From Phaffia rhodozyma (Eukaryota; Basidiomycota; Tremellomycetes; Cystofilobasidiales; Mrakiaceae): DNA of 64,000 nt. A model generated the notes under the pieces. That model saw only the letters and a program-made list of their open reading frames with translations. It had not been told where the DNA came from and did no database searches. The stretch lies in the NCBI GenBank assembly GCA_014706385.1, contig JACGZH010000004.1, positions 930,001 through 994,000 of the forward strand, written 5' to 3'. Positions 1 through 12,629 of the stretch are shown here, in pieces. Each line of letters starts with the position of its first letter. Position 1 is the first letter of the stretch. The position numbers and the translations under genes were made by a program.

Positions 1-2459
1 GTAGTTGTTCAAAAGGACTCTTGGCAGTGAACGCTGTTGGGCTAGCCATATTTATGTCTAGAAATATTCAGCTAGACAAATCCGATGTCAACTCGAAGAT
101 CAACATCCGAGATAGATGCATCAGACAAAGGTTGTGGGCAGCATGCGTAAGTTTTCCCTCACTGTCAGCTTCTGTGACCCTTCTCTTTCTAAAGGAGTCT
201 AATCGAAACATGCTCTTACTACACCTACGTGTAGATGCAAATGGAAGCAACGACTTCAGCGTGAGTTGAAAGTATCTTTCCACGATCTCAGCCATGCGCT
301 ATACTAACTTCTTGTGCTCTCACTATCATCGACATGTAAAAAGAATGTTGTATCGACAGACAACGCTTAAGGAACACGATTTTGCTGCCGACTCTATGAT
401 ACTCATTGACGATGATGATCTCTACCCATCTACTCAGCGAAGCATCGACAAGCCCAAAGATATACTGTTCTTTTACGAATCAACGAAACTATTTTCTATC
501 AAAATCAAGGTCCTTCAGAGGCAAGTCATTTGTTTCTGAACTTACATCCAAGGCTTACCTGATACCGACAGTCATGACCGTATGCATCTTTTCTATTGTA
601 GACTTTACGCCTTCAAAGACACTATCGTTCTTCCAAATACCTCAGCACTTGTGGAGCTTGAGGTCGAGCTTCATGAATGGTGGAAAAAGGTTCCAAGTCA
701 CCTAAAGGAAAGAACCCAAGATAGTGTGCTCGACGCTTCCAATACCCGGCTTCAGATGCAAAGTCACAATCTTATATCCAGGTGAGAATCTACTGAGGAG
801 TCTGCTGGTCATCAATCTAGTTGCCTGATCTCAATCGTATCTTGGGTATTTGAATGGCACTAGATATTGCAATGCGTTGGTTCTCCTCTATCGGCCATTC
901 CTTTTTTTCGTAGGCATACTATTCTCCATTTTGTTAGGTCGTCGTGGCAACGAAGACACACTTTAAACATCGTTTAACTATGTTCGCCTATCCGTCTTGT
1001 TTGATATGAAAGTTCTGCTCGGCACCGCGAAACACCGCTGCTTCTCAAACCAACATACGTAACGATATAGGTTTGCGCTTACGTTTTCCAAGTTCTTCCT
1101 TCTGGTTTGCCTAGCCTGTCTAACATCTTTCATGACCTATCAGCCAGGAAGTCGGCTGCCCTCTGTGCGGAAGCTGCTATCTCCTTGATTAACGAAATCT
1201 CGCGAACGTGGGACGGAGCTCAATTAGGCTTTTGGTGGTGCGCATGCTCGTCATAATTCATTGTTGCATTTGGATGAAACCAACTGAAGTTTGTCCGGAT
1301 CACTTTTTAACAGGTGCCTGTTGGGTTATGTTTACAACTCTGCTTTGGTAAGTCTCTCATAATTCGTTTGTCACATCAGTTCGTCCACAGTTTTTGATCA
1401 TTATGACCATGATCTCCAGATTATCCTTGCTCGTAAGGTCATTATGTTCTCTTGAGCAGTATTCGTCTTTCATACTGAATGGGCTTCTGAATTGCTCTGA
1501 CAGATCGAATCGTCAACCAAGTGCATCCCGCATCAATCAGTGATAGCGCTGAAAGAGAATCTACGGAAGCTGTTCGCCAAGGCCTCAGCTTCCTACAATC
1601 AGTAGGCGCAGACAGAGAGGATGGCTTCAAATTCGGAACGCACTGGTCTACTCCGCCTAAATCAGCCCGATCTACAGCGCGAAGGTGTTTCAAAATATTG
1701 GTAAATATCCAGCAGGCCGTTCGAGCGCCACCCAGAGAGAAAGAAGCCATTGAGGCCGTCTTTCGGGAATCTGGCGAGCAAGAGTTGGAACCCGAATGTC
1801 AGATACAAGGTCCCGACCCTGGCATGCCCTACGTGTTAGAGAAAGATTCCAGCGCGCCCGTTGCTCCCGGAAACGGCGAGTTCTTGTCCGACTGGCTGGA
1901 AAGTAGGTTGATCTTTTCTAACTGTCCTGTTCGTTGATCGACCGGAAGAAACAACGACATGGCTCACTTAGCAGTTCGTCATTATTTCTGGTTTTCTTCC
2001 GTCTCATTTTCTCAGATGCAGATTCAAATTTCCTAGACGAAGATACCTCTACACCCTTCAGGCCGTACGAGTGAGCTGTTTCTGCCGTTCATATGACCTT
2101 CTCCACTGAGCTCATTTTCACGAGATATCGTCATGACATCTAAAGGTACAACCCCAATCCTGATTTGGCATACCAAACTTCCTGGCAAGACTGGACATGT
2201 ACGTTGCTAGATCATTGCCTTCTGGATCTCATTGCTTTGACTCACCTATATGTATCTGGCGTATGCCTTTCTGTCGAACCGTTGCCGCCAGCTCTGCTCG
2301 AAACGGTCAGTAGATTATGCACTTCTGCAATCTTGAGATTTGAAGCGTTCTGATTCTTGAGCACAACACTTCTTTTCTCTTCGATGAAATTCCTCTTCGC
2401 CAGGGCCTCTTGTTTTCAGCCGACATGGATGATGATATACTAGAACACGTTGGCCTCTG
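1..2459 (+). CDS. Fungal Zn2Cys6-type transcription factor, C-terminal part (5' end outside window)
   Basis: Spliced exons on the + strand match the middle homology region (fungal_trans) of Zn-cluster regulators. Successive exons give: a 'GLAIFMSRNIQLDKS...RQRLWAAC' segment near 20-145, equivalent to the family's GMA.RMA..LGLHRS...R.R.WW motif; 'ILIDDDDLYPS' near 395-430; 'ELHEWWKKVP' near 665-695; 'YCNALVLLYRPF' near 864-900; 'AALCAEAAISLINEISRTW' near 1152-1210; and an 'ARRCFKILVNIQ' helix near 1675-1710. The last exons join as ...YNPNPDLAYQTSWQDWT / SLLET / GLLFSADMDDDILEHVGL, with stop at 2457-2459. Introns 2200-2291 and 2307-2402 fit GT-AG. The Zn2Cys6 DNA-binding domain would lie upstream of base 1 and is not seen, so its presence is inferred from the family. 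Target genes cannot be told. Some internal exon borders are uncertain. Confidence 0.75.
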
Positions 2460-3213
2460 AATGGATCTTAAAAATTAGAACAGATGCGCTGGTCTACATC
2501 AACCGCTGGCTTCTATTCTGTTAATTCCATCTTATCATATCTGATTCTATCTTGTCCTTTCATCTGCAGGTCTCTTTTTGATCTAAATCGTGTTTTCCCT
2601 TTTTATGTCAACCATGTATACACAACTGTTCTCATTTGTTGAGCGTGTGCAAATTCGGCATATGTTCTGTGCAAAGGCCTTACCTGATTGAATCAATTAA
2701 GCCGCACAAACGGCTTGTGAAAAGAAGGGAGAAAACTTGTTCATTCACTATAAATTACTCTAAGGGGTTTCTAGGGAAAAGATATTTATAAAAAGAGAAG
2801 AGAAGAAAGAAGGGGTAAGGGAAGAGGGAAGAGGGAAGAGAAAACACAAGTAGTGTACAGTCTATGTTGATGAGAAAAAGGAAAAAAGAGAGAGACGGGA
2901 AGGAAGGAGGAAGGGGTTGCAAAAGATGGGATGATGAACGTTATAGACACATTTGACAAAGGGAAGAGGGTAAGAAGGCAAAGAGTGACGTGAGAGGAAA
3001 GAGGAGGGAAGCTGAAGGTATTCAATAGTCTAGCCAGAAAAGTCTAAAGGATGTTTCCTCTTCGATATAAAGAAAAAACGTGTGACAGCATATTGATAGG
3101 ATTTAGAAGAAAGAAAGGAAAACTCTTTGCAACAATGATAAAAGAAGAAAAGATAGAGATAGAGAACCAAACCCGAAAGATCAAAGGGTGGGCGAAGTAA
3201 CCAGACATCCTTC
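2460..3213. other. Convergent 3' intergenic region
   Basis: This lies between the stop of the Zn-cluster factor (+) and the stop of the Mig1-like gene (-). It is AT-rich at first, then a strongly purine-rich block at about 2780-3020 (aagag/gaagg repeats). Reading frames here are low-complexity Ser/Phe/Leu strings of the opposite strand and do not look coding. It probably holds both 3' UTRs. Confidence 0.5.
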
Positions 3214-6167
3214 TTAGCTAACCATTGCGTCTGAACCCGCTCCGGCTTCCGTCTGGCCCGACCTGGATCGTTCATTGGACGATCCATCTTCATTGACCAT
3301 CGAGTTCTCTCCATTACCGCCCGAGCCATTCGAGGGATACTTTTGCGGGCTTTCCGACTGTCCTTGTGTCTGAACCTGACCCTGAGTTTGGGTTACAGTT
3401 TGTTGCTGCTGCTGTTGTTGCTGCCTGCTCGATTGAAGTCGTGGACTGCCTTCTATCGAATTTGCTAACGAGGAATTTCCTTCTGAGCCAATCCCAAATG
3501 CGGCTTGAACAGATCTGGCAAGCTGTGAGTTCTGCGGAGCCGTCAAATGATCACCCGGTCCTGACTTAGGTCTCGTTCCCGTAGGAGATGACGCTCTGCT
3601 AGTACCCGGTGAGTTTTGAGTGGAAGCCGAGGCGGAAGTCGGATAACCTGGGAAGGCAGATCCAACAGGGGCAGCGAGGTGTCGACCGTCCCCTGATGGT
3701 GCACCTCCTCCACCCGACCGACCATCACCGCCAACATTGGCGGCTCCGCTCGGGACTGAGGAACCGTTTGGGTTGGATGAACCTGCGGGCGATCCGTTGT
3801 GAGACGGAAGAGGCGAAGCATTGAGGATATCTTCAACCGATTGTCTGCTCGAATTCATCTGCTGAGCTCGGGCAAGGGCCTGAGCTTGTTGAATTTGAAC
3901 GGCTTGAACCTGTTGGTGAGCGGCCAACTGCTGCTGAAAGCTCGCCAAGGAAGCGCTGGTAGAAGACATGGTCGATCGAGGGGGTGACATTCGACCCGGG
4001 AAGGACATCCGCGGTTGGGATTGATTTTTGTGTTGTTGTTGCTGCTGTTGCTGCTGTTGCTGCTGTTGCTGCTGTTGCTGCTGTTGCTGCTGTTGCTGCT
4101 GTTGCTGCTGTTGCTGCTGCTGTAGTTGCTGCTTTTGTTGCTGCTGCTGTTGCTGTTGTTGTTGCTGCTGAAAGATCTGGTTCTGGAGGGCAGCCTGTTG
4201 TGACGAGGTCGTGTTTATGTTGTTAAAGTGGTTAAACGCGTTAGGATATGGATGTGATCGATGCTTAGTGTGGTGATGGTGATTCTTCGAACCGACACCG
4301 TGTCCCTGATCGGTATCCATTCCACCAGATCCACCAAAATGGTTCACCGGGCTGCTCGCCCTTGAATGAACTCTGCTCTGGGCCGGACTAGTGACCGCAC
4401 TCGTCGTACCTGTTCCTCCACCGTTGCCTAGTCCGAGGGGACCATATCCAAAGGGCAGCCCGTTCGTGTTCATCTGGGGGAAAATGCTCATGTTTCTCAA
4501 CGGACCAAGCACGGGCGAGGTTGAGGGCGTGAACTCGAAACCGGTGTTACCGACCTGTTGGAAGCCCATCGGGTCGTCGTTGAACGAATCTGAAGATTCC
4601 GATGACGCGGGTGATGGCTGGTGGGATGCCTCGGCCGACGTGAACGCATAAGGCAGAGACGATCGATGTCGGAATGAACGGGGTTGAGATTGAATCTGCT
4701 GATGAGCGTTCTGGAGCTGTTGGAGTTGTTGAAGCTGTTGCTGTTGCTGTGGGTTGAACCCCATCTGGTTACCGATCGAGAGACCGCCGAGGTTTCCACT
4801 TCCGACCAGTCCATTGTACAACGCATTGTTTGCTTCCGGCCCTACCGATCCAGCAGAGGAGGCAGAGGCGGCCAAAAACCCGTTGGATCCGGCTTGAATG
4901 GTGAGAGCCCTCTGAGCGGCCCGAAGCCGATTTCGATAGCTCTTGTGGCACTCGGAGTGGTGGCAGTTTGGGGGTGTTAGGTATGACAGATCGGTTAAAT
5001 CGCCCGCGCCGACGGCGTGATGGATAGCCTGTCCAGGCTGGTGGAAATCCTGTTGGTTAGGTCCCCCAACTGATGGCTGTGCTGTCGGTATGACATTCGG
5101 AGCGGCAAGATTGCCCATACCACCGACATTTCCCCACCGATCTCTCTCATTGGAAAAGCCATTGAAGGGTGGCTGTGCCATCATACCAGGTGTGCCAACC
5201 GGGCTCGTGCCCGAACTTCTCTGGCCGTTCACAGGGACTCCACTGGAATGACCGATTATCTGTCTGTGACGCATCTCGTATTCTGCTCGACGGACAGACT
5301 CAGAACGCTCCATCTCGAACAGCTGGTCGGCAGCGGCAGCAGCCAACGCAGACATCTCGTTCATCTCTGAGCCGTTATCGACATGGGCAGGAGGGAAGAG
5401 GTTACCGTCATGATGTTGGCTCGAGTTCTGGGAAGATTCTTTCGGAGCCTTTCGCTCAGAGTCCTTGAAAATCGTTCAAAGATCGATTGAATCCAGGGAA
5501 AGAGGCAATATTACCAAAGCGTGAAACAAAATGCATGCGCTTTAGCAAAAAGGACGAGAAAAGGAGGAAGGAAGATGGCTGTCCATGACCAGAGGATGAT
5601 GCTTGAAAACTTACTTCGCTGTCCTCGTCCTTCTTTTTACTCTTCTTTCCAGAGGAACCTTGGTGTATGCGGATATGTCGGGTGAGCTCGTCGCTTCTCG
5701 AAAATCGTTTGTCGCACCCGGGATGAGTGCACGCGTGAGGTTTCTCGCCGGTGTGTGTTCGAATATGTCGCGTCTGAGATGGAGTAGAGGAGGAACAAGA
5801 GTTTTGCGAATGTCGGCAGAACGAGAGGGGGAGAAAGAACGATAGGGTGAGTTTCAGGCAAGGAAATAGCACCAGGGGCTTTCCTAGAAGGGATTTTCGG
5901 ACGAACCTGATGTTCCAGTCTGTAGAAAGCTCGATCACAGAGTGGACACTTGTACGGCCTGGGAATTTTGCTCTTGTCCATCGTCAACGCGGCCTCTGTG
6001 ACTGTATAAAGCGCGTGAGTCGAAAGAGCTAGTGGCGAAAAACAGGACGGAACAAAAGAAGAAGGAAACGTACGAGCTCTAACGGCTGGGTCGTTCGGAT
6101 CAAGTCTGCCAGTGACGGGGTCTGGTATTGGTGTAGGAAATGACATGTCGTTGAAGAATGTTGACAT
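3214..6167 (-). CDS. MIG1: CreA/Mig1-type C2H2 carbon catabolite repressor
   Basis: Four exons join in phase: 6167-6074, 6001-5907, 5773-5615 and 5463-3214, giving about 865 residues. Exon 2 carries '[18 protein letters not shown]' and exon 3 '[15 protein letters not shown]' plus '[15 protein letters not shown]'. Together they form the paired C2H2 fingers diagnostic of CreA/Mig1, with recognition helices of the GC-box-binding type (SYGGRG sites in the family). The rest, about 750 residues in one exon, is disordered: Ser/Gly/Asn-rich with a polyglutamine run of over 40 residues coded by 4031-4170, a His stretch, and several RSRASSP/SPPR-like phosphosite clusters. Family members act in the nucleus and repress genes for alternative carbon use when glucose is high. 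The finger core falls across two introns. Start ATG at 6167; upstream DNA is low complexity. Assignment to the family is very secure; exact length rests on my splicing. Confidence 0.92.
4031..4170 (-). repeat. CAG/CAA repeat coding polyglutamine in the Mig1-like protein
   Basis: On the + strand this reads as tandem ctg/ttg triplets, so the minus strand codes a glutamine run broken only by one Lys and one Leu. Mixed CAA/CAG codons suggest selection for the glutamine tract rather than a recent pure triplet expansion. Confidence 0.95.
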
Positions 6168-8003
6168 TATCGAATGTTGTTCCTGCCTTTGAATTTATCG
6201 CAGAAGGGAAAGGATGGGGTTGAGATAGAGCTGATAAGGGATACGAGGTGAGTTTTGAGTGTAGAACGAGGTATCCAATTCAAACTGATGACCAAGGATA
6301 GATGTTAGGCCGATTCGGTGAATAAGAGAACCGGATGAGAACCACCAGACAACCTATTATGATTATAGAGACAGTGAATGTCGAGGGAAGAAAGGATGGG
6401 AAGGTGGAAGACAGAAGACGAAATTCGAAACACGCAAGCAGAACAGTCAGCGCCCGGAGTCTTTACTCTGCCAAGACCAAGGCCAACTCAAGTGTTCAGT
6501 CTGGGCTAGGATCTCAGAAAGAGAAGGAGAGAGAGAGAGTGTGTGTGTGTATAGGAAACAGAACAGAAGGTATGGAAGCACGACCGGGATAGAACCGACC
6601 GGGGACAAAAAGAAAGAGTCGGACCCGGACAGAAAAACGTGCGGCAAGCTGATACGCTTCTCTGTTTTCGGGTCCCTTGACCGACGAAGCAAGCCATTGC
6701 CGCCTTTGGATGGAGCGAACGCGTTTGGCTTGCCAGTGAGACCAAGCAAAGACAGAGATATACACACACCCGGACCTACAATAAAATAAAGGAACAGAAG
6801 GAAGAAGGAGAGGAAGAAGGAAAAGAGAAAGGAGGAAAGGAAGAAAGAGAGAAGGCTAGATAGATCTACCTAGCGTTTCTTACGTGTTCTCACGCAATGT
6901 GAAACAGAAAGAGACAACCAGCAGACGAGAAGGGGACGCAAGACCGGGTCTTTTCCTTCTCTTTCTCTCTCACAAAGTCCAAGGTATATGCGAAAACGAT
7001 CGGTCTCGAGATATAGAGTTTGAATGGAGAATAGTGGAGGGACAGGCGAAGGCAAGAAGGCTAGAAGAAACACAAATCTAAAGGGGAACCCCGGAGAACT
7101 CACTGATTACGACGGCTCAGTCGATCAAAGACCTTTCTCGGCCGGTTAAAGAAGAGCGCCACCAAACGAAGGGATTTCTTCACCGGGTTCTTTCTTTCTT
7201 CCGTGCTTAAGCCAGGAACTCGATGGCCGGAACAAATGTGTTGTCTCTGTATGTATATGTGTGGTAGAGACTGAGAGACGGACGATGAGGTTGAGGCGAA
7301 TAAGACAAGGCCAAGGGTGAAATGTCGAGTGGGAACTCGTGGGGAAATGGAACGTGACCCAAATTTTTCTCCGCCGTAACCATAGGCCTGGTGGTTACAT
7401 CGACTCAACGGCGGAAGAACTCTTCTTATCAGCTGTTCTGCTTTTTTCTATAGCATCCTGAATAATAAACTCCCGGAAGAAGAAAGAAAGGAAGGAAGAG
7501 AGAAGAAAGACTGAGAACACAGAGATGGTAATGATAAGGAGCCCCCCCCCCACACCCACACACACACACATACACAAAGAAGAGAAAAGATGAGAGAAAG
7601 ACAAGAATAAAGAATAAATTACCTAGGCAGCAGCGATGGAGAACGAAACGAAAAGAAATCCGCCTAGGATATACCGATTGAATTGGCGAGAAACCGGAAA
7701 AATTGAACATGAATGTATATGTATATGTATTATATACATATGGAAGAGAAGACAAGAATCAATGTGATGGTATGCAACAAAGAACTATGAACCTCCAAGA
7801 GAAATGAAAAAGACTGATGGAGACAAAGGAAAGATCCAGAAGGGAAAAGAGATGATAGATGCATTAAGGTCTGATCGAAATAAACAATAAGTTAACAGAG
7901 AAAAGGCTGGAGATTCTTGATTAAACAAAGAGGTTCATCCGGCAAGGAGGAAAACGTATACCGTCTGAAGATTATACGGTGGCCCCGCCCATTTGAAACC
8001 CTC
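6168..8003. promoter_or_regulatory. Upstream region of the Mig1-like gene and 3' region of the AT-hook gene
   Basis: About 1.8 kb lies between two minus-strand genes. It is made of alternating purine-rich blocks (6500-6550, 6785-6860, 7440-7620) and short repeats, including a gtgtgtgtgt run near 6539-6551 and a C/CA run at 7542-7575. No frame looks like a conserved protein. It most likely holds the promoter and long 5' UTR of the Mig1-like gene. I could not assign a TATA box or transcription start. Confidence 0.4.
7542..7575. repeat. Poly-C followed by CA dinucleotide microsatellite
   Basis: A run of nine or ten C is followed directly by about 13 CA units with one interruption. It lies in non-coding sequence between the Mig1-like and AT-hook genes. 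Confidence 0.9.
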
Positions 8004-9242
8004 TTATGGCCCCTTCCTCATTTTCCTCCCGGTCTTCATCCTCGAAGTATTTTTTGGCTCTCTCGGTGACGCTGTCGTAAAAGCTTGGGCTAGGGCCGCA
8101 TCTGCCTCGTCGTCATCATCGTCTGCTTCGTTCTGACCGCCCATATCGGCATCCTCGTCATCCTTCTGGCCGCGCCCTCCTTGCTCCTCTTCGTCCTGCC
8201 CATCGTCGGCGTCTTCCTCGTCTTCAGCCTCGACCTTCTGATCGTTTTGATCTACGTTCGACAGATCACCATTTCCCTCGCTCTCGCTCTCGAGCCCGTC
8301 GCCCTCACTTCCGTTGATACGGGCTGCAGGCGCCCCCCCATGCTTAGACTCTCTTCTTCTTCTTGTAGAACCCTCTCTCGCTTTTTCGTTTTCTTCCTTA
8401 TCCCGCTCGGACTCCTGCTCTGTAATGATCGATCCAGAGGAAACTCCGCCGGGCACGTCCATCCCGGCCGTTTTCAGAGCTGCTTCCAGTAGATGAACTC
8501 TTCTCCAGACCGAGTCTAGCTCTCTCGAAATTTCTTCCCGGACTACGTAAACTTCCTTCCGAACCATATCTTGTAGACTGGTACTGCTCGCCTGAAGCGT
8601 ATTCAGCACGCTCACACATCTCCTGTGATGATCTTCCACCCGATGGATCGTCTCGTCCGCTCGACGGTTCATCTCAGCCGAACGGGTAGTCAGCTCGGTC
8701 ACCGTTGACTGAAGCGTTCGAGAGTCAACCAGGGCGTCGTAAAATCTTTCGAACGGCGCGAGGAACGTTGCTTTGGGTGGAGCGGTCGAGGTCGCCGCAG
8801 ACGGAGTAGAGTTCTGTCCCGAGGTTGAATAGCCATAAGGCACGGGCGAAGGATGAGACGAACCCTGTTGATGCTGTTGCTGATGTTGCTGATGTTGCTG
8901 GTGGGAGGACGAAGGGTAGTGATGAGATGAATGGATCGAGAGAGGAGCAGGGGGAGGAGCTCGTCCAGAGGAAGACGAGGAGGAATTTGAAGAGAATGAC
9001 GTTTGAAGATACGAAGGTGAAGGAGCCGTCTGACCACCGTTACCGCCACTGTTCGTCCCGTATCCACCTTGCGGAGCACTCCGAGAAACTGATTCGGTAC
9101 CCTGCTGAACAGAGATCGAAGGACGCTGATGGCTCCCAATAGAGCTCGCCCGTCCATTTAGTAGGTGAGCCGGTTGAGACGGGTAAGTGTGATGAGGTGG
9201 CGGTGGCGGGGGTAGGGTCGAATATTGGTGGAGTTGTTGTTG

Positions 9243-9278
<36 letters not shown>

Positions 9279-11078
9279 AAGAAAGGTGTAATGATGATGA
9301 TGATGAGATGGTGCGGTCATATGAGGGGGATAAGAACTCGTCGGAAATGTCTTGCCGCCCGCTGTTTCCCCTCCTGGTGCTCCGTCCTCCGATGGGTAGA
9401 TTTGCGCCGATTCCGAGCTAGAAATAGCCGTTCGGCCAGCGGATCCTCCAGAACTGCCTCGTTCGCTTTCCTCCCTTCTGATCTCACGACCGTCCGATCT
9501 CTTTGCTAGACTTTCATCTGCTTTGTCTTGCGAAGTCGGGTGGTGAAGATACAAATGTGGGTGAGAATGGTGATCGATCGAAGGAAGCTGGGACGTCACA
9601 TTCGAGTTCGGGTTTGAACTCGGATTTGGCCGTGGAGGTGACTGAGAGTAAGCCACAAATGTCGACGGTGGAGGAAGCAGGTTAGAGGTCGATACCGGTC
9701 TAATGATCGGGGGTAGATCTGGCCCTCCACCTGCTGCCGCCGTCGTTGATCCGGAACTGGGACCGGAGGACGACACGTTCCGTGAGGCAGAATGACCCAC
9801 ATCCGACGGCACCTTGTCTTCCTCTGCCGTGTTCATCATCGATTCTGCGCTCGGATTCTCTTCGGCTTTCTTGGTCTTTGCCCTAGCTTTTGAGGAAGCC
9901 GTCGAATTCGAGCCCGGTCCACGTTTCTTGTATTCCTTTTCGTTTTTGGGCGTGCCCTTTCGCTGTTGGATCAACGCCTGTTGCTGTTCCTTTAATTTGA
10001 GAGCGCTCAAGATCGAGTCCCTCGTGTTTGGATCTGTGCCAGTAAGCTGAAAGCCAAGGACGACAGGAGAGACCGGTGGCTTGTCGGATTGATCCGACGC
10101 ATGATGGGAACGAGGTTGATGTTGATGCTGTGGTCGTTGGCGATCTAGATTTGCTGGCAAATTCGAGGGAGACGACCGAGGTGGAATATGTTGACCCAGG
10201 TTAGGTGAGTGGGCAGAAGAAGGATAGGAATGGGTATGATACTCTCCATCCATGTTCGGATATGCAAGTGGAGGTAGAGAATTATTTGTGAACGAGGACG
10301 CCAAAGATGGAAGCAGTCGAGGTCGTTTGTGATTTTCAGGATCGGTGGAACGGTGTGAGCTAATTTCGTTCGTGGACGCGTTTTTTTGTGAGAAATATCG
10401 ATGGGACGGTGATCTGAATGAATGAAAACAAGCCCAGGAAATTTCAGGTCAACGTTTGTGCTTGTGAGAGAAAGCGGGAAAGGCGGAAGGAAGAAGGGAC
10501 TATGGGACTTACCCTGCTTGTTGCTGCTCGCTCTCTTCCTCATCTTCATCAAACTCTTCTTCCTCTTCTTCTGCGTCTTCACCGTCGCTGTCATCGTCTT
10601 TTTGATCGCCGTTACGTTCTTCGTCTTGATTATTGTTGTGACCTTGAGCTCGTCGTTTTGGACGGCCGGCCGGTCGTCCACTCAGAATGATCTCTGTTTC
10701 GTTTTGGGACGAACGAGACGGTAGCCGATGAGGTTGGGACGGATAGACAGGCGTGGTAGCAGCTCTTCCGATGTCCGATTTTGCAAAGGAATAGACTTTA
10801 GGATGGTTTGACGGTGGCGACGGTGAACCTCGGAGAGACGAAGTTCTGGTTTGATTTTAGAGGAAAAAAAGAAAAAGAGAAAAAAAAAACACGAAAACAC
10901 GAAAAAAGTAGGAAGCGTCAGATGAAGGGACGATGGATCGAGATGATATCCAGTTGGTGAAAACAGAAATGAGAATAGGAAAGAGAAAGAAAGAAAACAA
11001 AAGACGTAATGGATATAGAGACAAGAGATCGAAGACTAACGGATGATCCAGAGCTCCAGAATAGTAGGGAGGAGCCAT
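8004..11078 (-). CDS. Unrecognised nuclear-type protein with AT-hook, polyQ, coiled coil and acidic tail
   Basis: Three exons join in phase: 11078-11041 (ATG at 11078, 'MAPPYYSGALDHP'), 10845-10513 and 10413-8004, about 926 residues. Exon 2 ends with 'GRPAGRPKRRAQ', a double AT-hook-like basic motif, followed by an acidic Glu/Asp block. Exon 3 is mostly disordered: a short ordered-looking stretch 'VVLGFQLTGTDPNTRDSIL', Ser/Pro/His-rich sequence and a polyQ run (codons at 9232-9278). A predicted coiled coil follows, about 100 residues starting 'FERFYDALVDSRTLQ' and including 'AEMNRRADETIHRVEDHH'. The tail is very acidic and a short basic end closes it ('RMKTGRKMRKGP'). The layout suggests a DNA-binding or chromatin-associated regulator, but I recognise no family and propose no function. 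In-frame phase across two introns supports that it is real. Confidence 0.75.
9232..9278 (-). repeat. CAG/CAA repeat coding polyglutamine
   Basis: Triplet run ttg/ctg on the + strand, coding about 15 glutamines on the minus strand inside the AT-hook protein. Several other short CAG and CAC repeats flank it near 8866-8903 and 9290-9305. Confidence 0.9.
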
Positions 11079-12629
11079 AGTTGAAAGAGTTTCCAAAGGT
11101 GAAACCTGAAAGACGGCGTTCACGATCCCCGATGAATTTATACTTTTTTCCGACTCTGTGTTTCTGTTCCGTCCTCCTCAAGTTGCTCTGTTCGTTCTTT
11201 TCAGATCTCGGATGAAACGAGTTCTAGAGAACGATGGGACTGTCTGCGGACAAATTGCAGGTTGTCGAAAGAGAAGGAGGTATAGTCTTAGGAAAGAACA
11301 GGAAGGAGAGAAGAGAATCGGGAAAAGAAGGGAAGAGATGGAGATCCCAGTCTCTATAACCTACCACAAACACACACGCACAGTACACACACCACAAGCA
11401 CACACTCACGCGCACTCTCTACACACGCGACGCCGAAAGAATTCTCGGGAGGGGGAAAGAGAGAGAGGGGAAGGAGAGCGGAGAGGCTTGGCCGAGAGGA
11501 ATAAGGCTAAAGTGTTTGTGAGAAACACACAATACAGTACGGATGTAGAGAAAGGCGGCTTTGGAAAAAGATAGGAGGGAATCCTGGTGGCCTGCCGGCT
11601 GAAGGCAGCGGTCCCACTGCGGGGATTGATCGTGCCTTGTGCCTCGAACGCCGAACCCTCCCAGCCCCTCCCCCAGTCCCGGAGTTTTCGTTCCGGCCTT
11701 GCTCTGCCCTGCCGTTCCTGAGGGTTTCACTTTCGGTCGGCAAGATTATGTAATGAACTCCCTATTTGCCTGCGCTATATTCTCTGTTCCCTCTATTTTC
11801 TTTATCGTTTTTGTATGATGCTCCGGATATGATCTTTACGGTAAAGCGATCAGTGACGATTCAATTTACATCGCCAAGCCGGCGGCTTGCTCTTTCTTTC
11901 TCATTCTTCCAGGTAAAAAGGAACAAATCACATGCAAATACTTTGATGCCGTGAGTGAACGATGCTAGCATGATAATTGATAGAAATTAGACGAAGCTTG
12001 GGAATTGTTTTGTCATATTCTGTTGTATATCATTCCTTACGCTCTCCTCTAAAATCGGACGATCAGAGTAATTTCTTCATGCGGCGCTAACTGTGGAAAG
12101 TGTGTGGTGAAGAAATGAAAGACGAGACGCGCGCACAGAGAAACAAGGGCAAAAAGGCTTCCACCACCGGAGCCGAAGGTGGATTGATACTTACGTAAAC
12201 GCCTCGTAGCCATGGCCGTAAATGGGTGACGTGTAACCGCGCTGGATGACTGTGATCGATAGTTGGGTCTGAGAGTCCAATCGATCATGACGTCGGGTTT
12301 CCATCTCGGGTCTGTTGTTTGTATATTGTGTGCCTGTGTACCTGCGTGTGTGCCCGGAAGGGTAGGTGTGCCTGAACGATAAGATTCCCCCCCCCTCTCT
12401 CTTGGTGCCTCTTGCGTGCCCTTTTCGAGCCCTTTTCTTGTTCCTTCTTTTTTTTCTTTTTTTTCTTTTCATCTCCGCCCTCTTTGCCTCTTTCTCGTCA
12501 CTCTTTCTTTCTCTCTTCCCTCTTCTCTCTTCTTCATCACCCATCTCCTTTAACACTCTCTCTCCAAGTAACTTCCTCCTCCTTCCCATCCTCCTTCCTT
12601 TGTTCAGTTCAGTTCAAGGAAAGAAAAGG
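11079..12629. promoter_or_regulatory. Divergent promoter region between the AT-hook gene and the GH63 gene
   Basis: These 1.55 kb separate two genes read outwards. The left part is purine-rich with CA/GT stretches (11360-11430). The right part, 12386-12620, is a long C/T-rich tract on the + strand ending just before the GH63 start, typical of a fungal 5' UTR or core promoter. No convincing protein is seen. Confidence 0.45.

Noticed and set aside
3984..4226. Alanine/valine repeat frame opposite the polyQ tract
   Set aside because: It is only the antisense reading of the CAG/CAA repeat in the Mig1-like gene.
9197..9509. Poly-alanine and poly-leucine frames antisense to the second polyQ
   Set aside because: They are shadow frames of the CAG repeat in the AT-hook gene.
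11158..11574. 138-residue frame in the divergent promoter
   Set aside because: It is Arg/Glu/Lys-rich text with CA-repeat-derived HTHTH strings. It shows no splice partner and no family.
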